From Cyclobacteriaceae bacterium (GTDB lineage Bacteria; Bacteroidota; Bacteroidia; Cytophagales; Cyclobacteriaceae): a stretch of DNA of 14,194 bases. Position 1 is the stretch's first letter. Each line of letters begins with the position of its first letter. The stretch lies in contig JALOMY010000030.1 of NCBI GenBank assembly GCA_025455225.1, positions 1 to 14,194 of the forward strand, written 5' to 3'. The notes beneath the pieces were generated by a model. That model saw only the letters and a list, made by a program, of their open reading frames with translations, made no database searches and had not been told where the DNA came from. Of this stretch, positions 1 to 5,453 are shown in pieces. The translations under genes and the position numbers were made by a program.

Positions 1-20
1 AGGAATATTTTTTATACTCA

Positions 21-73
21 CTGTATTGTTTGAAAAATCTGAATCAATCAAACAGATTGTGATTGTAATACAG
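21..73. repeat. Nested inverted repeat downstream of the small membrane protein gene
   Basis: The 88 bases left of the first gene are AT-rich and hold no gene. Within them the arms CTGTATT (21-27) and AATACAG (67-73) are complementary, and inside them AATCTG (36-41) pairs with CAGATT (53-58). GTTTGA (29-34) and TCAAAC (48-53) form a competing pair. On the minus strand this follows the stop of the small membrane protein gene, so it could be a 3'-end hairpin. No run of T follows on that strand, so it is not a standard intrinsic terminator. The role is unknown. Confidence 0.3.
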
Positions 74-88
74 GATCATTAAAAACTA

Positions 89-373
89 TTATAAATACTT
101 AACTATTGGGTTGTGCTTAGTCGTATTTGATAGATTATTTTGTTCAATAGCGATTTCAGAAACCTTTTCATTTCGTTTGCCTTCCCACCGGATAACCATA
201 AGAAGGATTATTAAAAAGAATAGTACGATCAGGAAATAAATGAAAACACGAAAAATCCGCTTCAGCTTTGATTCGCGGTCATGCTGGCGCATTAACTCTG
301 AATAGTTGCGATGACGGGCAATCCGGCCGCTGCTCATTGTATTCCTGCGCAAACGAATTTCATTTCTTCCCAT
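89..373 (-). CDS. Small single-pass membrane protein, possible partner of the adjacent sigma factor
   Basis: I do not recognise a named family. The 94-residue reading has a very basic N-terminal part (about residues 1-40, many Arg and Lys), one strong membrane segment (about 40-61, rich in I, L, F and V) and a short polar tail of about 33 residues. The positive-inside rule predicts a cytoplasmic N-terminus. The ATG used here lies inside the end of the sigma factor gene (14-base overlap). An alternative ATG at residue 13 (335-337) has AGGA a few bases upstream and would give 82 residues, so it may be the true start. Co-transcription with the ECF sigma gene suggests a regulatory partner, perhaps a small non-canonical anti-sigma factor. 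This is inference from position only: no zinc-binding anti-sigma motif or known anti-sigma domain is visible. Confidence 0.7.
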   Translation of the reverse strand: MGRNEIRLRRNTMSSGRIARHRNYSELMRQHDRESKLKRIFRVFIYFLIVLFFLIILLMVIRWEGKRNEKVSEIAIEQNNLSNTTKHNPIVKYL

Positions 374-929
374 CGTATTTAATACTAAGGTTGAATTTCT
401 TTCTTAATCTGTCAAGCGCACGGTACGTACGCATTTTGGCGCCACTCTCTGTTATGCTTAGAATGTAGGCGATCTCTTTGAAGTCCTTATTCTCGAAAAA
501 ACGCAGTTCGAGAACTTCCAACATTTCGGTGGGTAAATCTTTTAAATAGCCTAATAATTTTTTTACAAGTTCCTCATCCCAATTCTCCTGGCCAAGTTCT
601 ACAAGCTCTTTTACCCGTGTTTCTTCAATACTGAATATACGAGTAGCATTTTGTTTTCGGTAATGCTTGTTGACTTCATTTGCTGCAATCCGGTAGAGCC
701 AGGCCGAGACTGGCACCCCCCTAAATTCAAACCGGTTAATGTGCGTTAGCGCATTTAAAAATGTTTGTGAGCATATATCAGCAGCAAGGTCCTCATCATC
801 GGTTTGGCGATAAATAAAATTAAAAATGGGGTCAAAATATTTTTCGTACAAGGATCCAAAGATCTTTGGATCCTTTCTTGCCTGTTCGAGTATCCTATAC
901 TCTTCGCGTATTTCGTCATCCGATAACAA
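360..929 (-). CDS. ECF-type RNA polymerase sigma factor
   Basis: This 189-residue protein has the two-domain layout of extracytoplasmic-function sigma-70 factors. Region 2 is at about residues 24-92 (LYEKYFDPIFNFIYRQ, then a DLAADICSQTF stretch and SAWLYRIAANEVNKHYRK), for core RNA polymerase and -10 binding. Region 4 is at about 126-180 (DLPTEMLEVLELRFFE, then a helix-turn-helix in FKEIAYILSITESGAKMRTYRAL), for -35 recognition. Length is normal for the family. The start is a TTG at 927-929: an in-frame TAA lies 12 bases upstream, AAGG sits about 5 bases before the TTG, and the next in-frame ATG would remove region 2. The gene heads a two-gene unit with the small membrane protein. It probably directs an envelope or stress regulon, but its target promoters cannot be read from this window. 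Confidence 0.93.
   Translation of the reverse strand: MLSDDEIREEYRILEQARKDPKIFGSLYEKYFDPIFNFIYRQTDDEDLAADICSQTFLNALTHINRFEFRGVPVSAWLYRIAANEVNKHYRKQNATRIFSIEETRVKELVELGQENWDEELVKKLLGYLKDLPTEMLEVLELRFFENKDFKEIAYILSITESGAKMRTYRALDRLRKKFNLSIKYDGKK
850..875. repeat. Perfect 26-bp palindrome inside the sigma factor gene
   Basis: The 13-base arm AAGGATCCAAAGA (850-862) is followed directly by its exact reverse complement (863-875) with no spacer. It covers codons about 19-27 of the sigma factor (K-D-P-K-I-F-G-S-L), just before region 2. Symmetry breaks at both flanking bases (849 and 876). It could form a cruciform in DNA or a hairpin in mRNA, or be a protein site, but nothing shows which. Confidence 0.85.
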
Positions 930-949
930 GCGCCTTGACTTTTATCAAT

Positions 950-992
950 AATCCGAAGGATTTGTGAAAGACACAAAAATCCTTTCGGAATC
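950..992. repeat. Imperfect dyad upstream of the sigma factor start
   Basis: The segment AATCCGAAGGATTTGTG (950-966) is nearly the reverse complement of CACAAAAATCCTTTCGGAAT (972-991). The arms differ only by one- or two-base bulges around a loop of about 5 bases. It lies about 20 bases upstream of the TTG start of the sigma gene. No T-run follows on either strand, which argues against a terminator. It may be an operator or a leader-RNA hairpin. Confidence 0.6.
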
Positions 993-1006
993 TGCTTTAG
1001 GATCAA
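974..1006 (-). promoter_or_regulatory. Candidate Bacteroidota promoter of the sigma factor gene
   Basis: On the minus strand TTG (1004-1006) is followed after 22 bases by GATTTTTG (974-981), a 7-of-8 match to the -7 box TAnnTTTG. Predicted transcription start is near 969. The -7 box lies inside one arm of the dyad at 950-992. The match is weak because the first base of the box is wrong and the spacing is at the upper end of the usual range. Confidence 0.25.
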
Positions 1007-1100
1007 TCAATCGATGGTTTCGTGATGTTTATATTAAATTGAGCATTTAAATTATTGATGGATTAAATTATCTTTATAATATCAGGCTAACCCGTTTTTA

Positions 1101-1568
1101 ATGAATAAGTTTATTTTACTCGGTTTCTTGCTGACGGTCGGTTGTCAATCAAAAATTGAAGACTGGGAATTACGTGATCAGGTTATGGAGACTGACCGGA
1201 ATTTTAGCAAGATGGCTGCCGAAAAAGGTAATTCCGAGGCATTTATCTATTATGCGGATGAAATGGTCATTAAAATGCAGAAAAATGATTATCCCATAGT
1301 GGGCAAGTTTGCCTTGATGCAACTGCTGAGGGACAATCCGTGGGACGATTTCACACTTTCATGGGAGCCTTTACGGGCTGAGGCAAGTGGAAACCTGGGA
1401 TATACCTTTGGTAATTATAAATTACAAACCAAAACAAATGACGGACTTCGCGATACTGTGATTTATGGTAATTATGTGTCGGTATGGAAGCGCAAGCGGG
1501 ATGGAAGCTGGCGATATATTATTGATGGGGGTAATGAAACCCCTGGCCCGGTTAAATTAATCAAATAA
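1101..1568 (+). CDS. Lipoprotein with NTF2-like (DUF4440/SnoaL-like) domain
   Basis: This 155-residue protein begins with a short lipoprotein signal (MNKFILLGFLLTVGC). The predicted acylated Cys is residue 15; the -3 position is Thr, so the lipobox is slightly atypical. Residues after Cys (QSKIED) are polar and acidic, loosely like Bacteroidota surface-export signals. The rest (about 20-150) fits an NTF2-like cone fold of the DUF4440 type: an N-terminal helix (DRNFSKMAAEKG), a central FALMQLLRDNPWDDFTLSWEP segment, and C-terminal strands with GNYVSVWKRKRDGSWRYIIDGG, the typical family ending. Such proteins bind small ligands or have unknown functions; no catalytic residue can be assigned. The gene is divergent from the sigma factor gene (171-base gap) and convergent with the DUF2911 gene. 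A weak promoter-like box TATCTTTA is at 1069-1076. Confidence 0.85.
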   Translation: MNKFILLGFLLTVGCQSKIEDWELRDQVMETDRNFSKMAAEKGNSEAFIYYADEMVIKMQKNDYPIVGKFALMQLLRDNPWDDFTLSWEPLRAEASGNLGYTFGNYKLQTKTNDGLRDTVIYGNYVSVWKRKRDGSWRYIIDGGNETPGPVKLIK

Positions 1569-1570
1569 AA

Positions 1571-1587
1571 AGGGGTCTAAGCCCCCT
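1571..1587 (-). terminator. Intrinsic terminator between convergent genes
   Basis: AGGGG (1571-1575) pairs with CCCCT (1583-1587) around a 7-base loop. On the minus strand the hairpin is followed by TTTTTATTT, giving a standard terminator for the DUF2911 gene. On the plus strand a looser T-rich stretch follows (1588-1600), so it may work in both directions. The loop contains the DUF2911 stop codon (1577-1579). Confidence 0.75.
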
Positions 1588-2713
1588 CTTTAAGTTTTTT
1601 CATTTCATTCTGATAATAGGGAAGATTAGGTTTTTGATTTTCCGGAATATTTTTGATCGCTATTTCCCAATATTTAATTGCGTTCTTTTTATCGCTTATT
1701 GCGGTATAACCTCTGGCAAGTCCCACATTCGGGGTGAATTTATCTTCGGGGTGTTTGGATGCGTTTAATTTAAATACCTCCATGGCCTTCTGATTTTTAC
1801 CTGAAGCCAATAAACTTCTTCCGTATTGATGAATATCCTGAACTGAAGCGGTAGGATGATTGATGGCTTTGTCCATTTCAAGTTCAGCCTCTGTATTGCG
1901 ACCCAAGGCCATAAGAACCTGTGCCTTGGTTGACAATGAGTTGAAATTTATCCTGCCAAAAAATGGATCCGAGATTGCTGCTTCAGCCCAAATCAATCCT
2001 TGATCAAGTGAAGTTTTATTTTGAGCGCAAAATGTAGCAGCATCAATATATGTTTGATGCTGGAACCCTGCAGTCGTACCCTGCATGTCTTCTTTCATTT
2101 TAGCTACATACAACTCATTGATGTTGGGAACATCAATCTTTAGATCCACTCTTTTATTTTCCCATTGGAGAAATGCAGTAGCTGTAGTTCGTTTTCGTTC
2201 ATCAAAACTATACGTCAGCCATTCCGTGTATTCGGAATTTTTCGGGATGGCTTGTACTCGAATGATGTCAAGTTCTGGGTTGTAAAAGTAACTTCCCCAA
2301 CTTGAAGCATCTTTCGATAATATCCAGGTCCAGGGGCCTTGTGGTTCCACTTCCAGGAAAAGTCCATAGGTGCCTGCTTCAACTTTTTTTCCATCAATTT
2401 GTACATCATGTGAAAAAGTGATTGTAGTATTTTCATTTGCACCGGCACGCCATGGGGCAGCCTTAGAAGTTCCAAAGCCCTGATCAATAAATCCATAGTG
2501 AACTACACCTCCCCAGATTTTACCTTTACGGTCTTCGCCATTGGGGCCGTGAACATCCGGGCTGCTGTATTGAATCGTAACCTGGACGAGTCCGATCCAT
2601 TGAGTAATTCTTGATTTTTGATTATCCCCGCTGGGGGGCAATTGGATCTGAGCTAATGTCTGTATAGACATTATGACAACAAAAAGGGAAATAATGTAAA
2701 TAATTCGAATCAT
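1577..2713 (-). CDS. Exported DUF2911 protein with C-terminal TPR-like helices
   Basis: This 378-residue protein has a Sec signal peptide (hydrophobic residues 3-17, likely cleavage after QTLA, residue 21), so it is periplasmic or outer-membrane associated. Residues about 35-190 match DUF2911, a family common in Bacteroidota. The clearest part is the block around 86-119 (APWRAGANENTTITF, then DGKKVEAGTYGLF), preceded by IQYSSPDVHGP. Residues about 220-375 are helical and repeat-like (ALGRNTEAELEMDKAI, LLASGKNQKAMEVFKLN, YTAISDKKNAIKYWEIAI), matching tetratricopeptide repeats that usually mediate protein contacts. The biochemical role of DUF2911 is not known to me. The gene is 77 bases downstream of the lipid kinase gene on the same strand, with no clear promoter between, so it may be read from the kinase transcript. 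Confidence 0.9.
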   Translation of the reverse strand: MIRIIYIISLFVVIMSIQTLAQIQLPPSGDNQKSRITQWIGLVQVTIQYSSPDVHGPNGEDRKGKIWGGVVHYGFIDQGFGTSKAAPWRAGANENTTITFSHDVQIDGKKVEAGTYGLFLEVEPQGPWTWILSKDASSWGSYFYNPELDIIRVQAIPKNSEYTEWLTYSFDERKRTTATAFLQWENKRVDLKIDVPNINELYVAKMKEDMQGTTAGFQHQTYIDAATFCAQNKTSLDQGLIWAEAAISDPFFGRINFNSLSTKAQVLMALGRNTEAELEMDKAINHPTASVQDIHQYGRSLLASGKNQKAMEVFKLNASKHPEDKFTPNVGLARGYTAISDKKNAIKYWEIAIKNIPENQKPNLPYYQNEMKKLKEGA

Positions 2714-2790
2714 AGAAGTTAATGTTGGTATGAGTGATTAAACGGACCATACCTTAATGCGGATACTTTTTTTGATTATTAAATATCGAA

Positions 2791-3678
2791 TCATGGTTGC
2801 GTTGCAGCGGGAACCATTAAGTGCAACGAACCGGGAAATAACTGGATTTTGAAATTTTTGGAAAATCCACAGGGCTCGCCATCTACATGATATGGCAATG
2901 GAATTTCTGAAGAAATAGTTAGTCCTATGGATTCATAAAACCGGAATAGGTCATTAGGTTTCAACGATCGGTTAAATAACCTGAATAAGTATGACAATCC
3001 GTGATATAATGGTATTTTCTTCACAACGCTGATATTCAGTATTCCATCATTTACTGAAGCGGAGGGAGCTATGAATGCATTATTTCCATACTGAGAAGAG
3101 TTTGCAAGTGCGATGATTATACTGGAATGCTGTTGAGAAGTTTCATTCCACAACCAGGTAAACTCACGATAATTAAAATATTCTCGAATTACCAGCCGGA
3201 CATATTCATAGAATCCACGTTTATGATTCTCCCCGAATAAATTGGCAATGTGGCCATCAAAGCCAATACCTGAGACATTAATTGCGAGGGTATTATTTAC
3301 CCGGAAGGTATCTATTGAAATTCTTTTGCCCGTTAAAATGGCATCAATTGCTTTCTCTATGTCCATTGGTATTTTAAGATGGCGGGCCAGCCCATTGCCT
3401 GACCCTTTCGGAATGATGCCCATCAGAGTGGAGGTATCAACCAATGCCCGGGCTACTTCATTTACGGTGCCATCTCCACCCACAGCTAATATTGCATCAT
3501 AATTGCCGATACCGTTCTTTGCCAATTCAGTAGCATGGCCTCTCTTTTCTGTGTATTCGATTCGACATTCTATCTGGTGCCTTGCGCAAGTCTCTATAAT
3601 TGTTCCTTCCACTCGTGGATGATAAAAAGGACCGGAGTACTTATTAACAATAAAAAGTAAATGTTTGAATGCGTACAT
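2791..3678 (-). CDS. Diacylglycerol kinase-like lipid kinase (YegS/BmrU/DagK family)
   Basis: This 295-residue protein belongs to the diacylglycerol/sphingosine kinase catalytic family, which phosphorylates lipid hydroxyl groups with ATP at the inner face of the membrane. Visible motifs are VNKYSG near the start (11-16), the nucleotide-binding VGGDGTVNEV (66-75), IIPKGSGNGLARHL (88-101), GIGFDGH (137-143) and HVDGEP near the C-terminus (264-269), all in family order and at normal length. I chose the ATG at 3676-3678: a TTG seven codons upstream (3697-3699) is in frame, but it coincides with the predicted transcription start, and the family normally reaches its first strand within a few residues. 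The lipid substrate (diacylglycerol or another lipid) cannot be decided. Upstream acpP and the distant lpxH hint at lipid metabolism. Confidence 0.92.
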   Translation of the reverse strand: MYAFKHLLFIVNKYSGPFYHPRVEGTIIETCARHQIECRIEYTEKRGHATELAKNGIGNYDAILAVGGDGTVNEVARALVDTSTLMGIIPKGSGNGLARHLKIPMDIEKAIDAILTGKRISIDTFRVNNTLAINVSGIGFDGHIANLFGENHKRGFYEYVRLVIREYFNYREFTWLWNETSQQHSSIIIALANSSQYGNNAFIAPSASVNDGILNISVVKKIPLYHGLSYLFRLFNRSLKPNDLFRFYESIGLTISSEIPLPYHVDGEPCGFSKNFKIQLFPGSLHLMVPAATQP

Positions 3679-3701
3679 ACCGTACCCGGTTAATGGCAAA
3701 C

Positions 3702-3729
3702 CAAAACTAGATATTCAGAAACCTGTCAA
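3702..3729 (-). promoter_or_regulatory. Promoter of the lipid kinase gene (Bacteroidota type)
   Basis: On the minus strand TTG (3727-3729), a 17-base spacer and TAGTTTTG (3702-3709) match the Bacteroidota TTG-N17-23-TAnnTTTG promoter exactly in the -7 box. Predicted transcription start is about 3696-3698, leaving a leader of about 20 bases before the ATG at 3678. This is the best promoter match I found in the window. Confidence 0.5.
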
Positions 3730-3796
3730 TCGGTGAGATAAAGTGAGCGAAGATTTTACCGCTAAGGTATGATGAATCTTTATTACAAATGAGAGA

Positions 3797-4042
3797 TTAC
3801 TTTTTCTCACTCAGTTTCGATTCAATATATTGAACGGCTGCACCAATGGTAGAAAGTTTTTCGGCATCTTCATCCGGAATTCGGATATCGAAAGTTTGTT
3901 CAAAATCCATTACAATTTCGGCATAGTCCAGGGAATCAATTCCGAGGTCTTTAATGAAGTTCGTATCAGGATTTATTTCTGTTTCTGCAACCCCAAGTTT
4001 ATCAATCAGGATTTTGGCTACTTTGCCGGAGACGTCAACCAT
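3797..4042 (-). CDS. acpP: Acyl carrier protein
   Basis: This 81-residue acidic protein has the normal size and helix pattern of a type II acyl carrier protein. The DSL motif (LGIDSLDYAEIVMDFE) carries Ser37, the 4'-phosphopantetheine attachment site. The later IPDEDAEKLSTIGAAVQYIE is typical of helices III-IV. It carries growing acyl chains on the phosphopantetheine arm for fatty acid, and therefore phospholipid and lipid A, synthesis. It is not next to fabF or other fatty acid synthesis genes, which are the usual neighbours of the primary acpP, and it has DSLDYAE rather than the commoner DSLDTVE. It may therefore be a second, dedicated carrier; that is inference. It has its own promoter-like box 19 bases upstream of the ATG. 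Confidence 0.93.
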   Translation of the reverse strand: MVDVSGKVAKILIDKLGVAETEINPDTNFIKDLGIDSLDYAEIVMDFEQTFDIRIPDEDAEKLSTIGAAVQYIESKLSEKK

Positions 4043-4060
4043 AATTATTTTTCAGTTTGG

Positions 4061-4088
4061 CAAATGTATTAATTCCACCTCAATCTAA
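4061..4088 (-). promoter_or_regulatory. Candidate promoter of acpP
   Basis: On the minus strand TACATTTG (4061-4068) matches the Bacteroidota -7 box TAnnTTTG in full. A weak -33 element TTA (4086-4088) lies 17 bases upstream. The predicted leader is about 15 bases and A-rich before the ATG at 4042, as is common for translation starts in this phylum. It lies in the 52-base gap after the histidine kinase gene. Confidence 0.45.
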
Positions 4089-4094
4089 GGTTAA

Positions 4095-5453
4095 CTAAAA
4101 GCGCATAAAAAATTCGGTTCCTTCGCCTACTGTTGATTTAACCGACAGGGTTCCCTGATGCTGACGCATAATCTGCCGTGATAAACTGAGTCCTATTCCG
4201 GAACCTGATTTTTTAGTCGTGAAGAAAGGTATAAAGATTTTTTCAAGTGCTTCAGGATCAATGCCTGTACCGTTGTCCCGTACCGAAATCACGGGACGAA
4301 GCTTATCGTTCAGGTAGGCCCGGATAGTGATGGTTTTATCAGATTGCTCTTCAAAGGCCTGGGTGGCATTTTTTACCAGGTTTATAAGCACCTGTTCAAT
4401 CATGCCCCGGTCAGCCAGAATGGTAAGATCGGGTGGATCAATTTCAATTTTCAACCGGATTGAACGTTCGGTTAACTCTTTTTTGAATAGCATGCTGATT
4501 TCATCCAATAAGGTGCAAACCAGGAAGGATTGAAGTTTTGGTTTCGGGATATGGGTAAGGCTTCGGAATTCCTTAACGAACTGGATCAGGTTTTCACTTC
4601 GCTTACTAATGGTTTGAAGGGATAAGTGGATATCAGCCAGCTGGTCCTGATCAATGGGTTTATCTACCTGGTTTTTAATATGATTCCGGATTTCATCCTC
4701 CATAGTGCCTGCCAAAGAAGAGATCGGTGTAACGGAATTCATGATTTCATGTGTAAGTACCCGAACAAGGTTTTGCCAGGCCTCCATTTCCTTTTCTTCT
4801 AATTCATTTTGAATATTTTGAATGGAAATCAGTTTCATGTTCTCGCCCCGAAGAGTAAGTTCGATAGCATAAATAGAAAGCTGTATAATATCTTCCCCGA
4901 TTTTTAAACGGGTTAACTCTCTTCCTCCTGTTCGCAGCCTGAGAAAAACATCCACCAGGTTTCCATTCACTTCTTTTAAGTCATCAATCGTTTCGGCTCG
5001 TGTAACTTTCAATAGTTTTCGTGCGGCACTGTTAAAAATCTCAATCTTACCGGTTTTGTCATTAAAAATGATCAGACCGATTCCCACATGCATTACAATG
5101 TTTTTATAAAACAAGTATTCGGTGTCTTTTTCCTGCCGGTTAGATCGCAACCTGGCAAGGGCTTCGTTTAATTCTTCGTGAAAACGCTGAACATAGGGAT
5201 CATTACTTTCCGTTTTAAAAGATGCCGATAAGTCATCAAAACTAATTGAGTCTAGAAAGGAAGCAATATTACGGTTGGCCGAATCGACCATATCAATAAG
5301 TTGTTTCACCTGGTAAGCAGTGACAGCCAGCATCACCAGAGCCATGGTGAAATTGAAATCATTCAAAAGGAAATAGCCGAGCAAGAAAATGCTGGCTGCT
5401 AATATAATGATACGTGGAAGTACCGGTGATTTCCAGTTGAATTTATAATCCAT
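4095..5453 (-). CDS. PAS-containing sensor histidine kinase (NtrY-like)
   Basis: This 452-residue kinase has two closely spaced membrane segments (about 13-30 and 35-50) with only a few residues between, so there is no real periplasmic sensor domain. A linker (about 55-110) leads to a PAS-like domain (about 112-215, MHVGIGLIIFNDKTGKIEIFNSAA). The HisKA dimer domain has its phospho-acceptor His235 in LTHEIMNSVTPI. The ATPase domain shows the N box NLVKNATQA (358-366), the G1 box DNGTGI (393-398) and the G2 box GSGIGLSL (417-424). All catalytic motifs are intact. Its ATG overlaps the 3' end of the NtrC-type regulator gene by 11 bases, so the two are almost certainly partners. The signal is probably sensed in the membrane or cytoplasm and is unknown. 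Confidence 0.95.
   Translation of the reverse strand: MDYKFNWKSPVLPRIIILAASIFLLGYFLLNDFNFTMALVMLAVTAYQVKQLIDMVDSANRNIASFLDSISFDDLSASFKTESNDPYVQRFHEELNEALARLRSNRQEKDTEYLFYKNIVMHVGIGLIIFNDKTGKIEIFNSAARKLLKVTRAETIDDLKEVNGNLVDVFLRLRTGGRELTRLKIGEDIIQLSIYAIELTLRGENMKLISIQNIQNELEEKEMEAWQNLVRVLTHEIMNSVTPISSLAGTMEDEIRNHIKNQVDKPIDQDQLADIHLSLQTISKRSENLIQFVKEFRSLTHIPKPKLQSFLVCTLLDEISMLFKKELTERSIRLKIEIDPPDLTILADRGMIEQVLINLVKNATQAFEEQSDKTITIRAYLNDKLRPVISVRDNGTGIDPEALEKIFIPFFTTKKSGSGIGLSLSRQIMRQHQGTLSVKSTVGEGTEFFMRF

Noticed and set aside
755..1006. Minus-strand open frame of 83 codons overlapping the sigma gene and its upstream region
   Set aside because: It runs in another frame of the sigma factor coding sequence and through its dyad; the sigma frame is strongly supported by family motifs.
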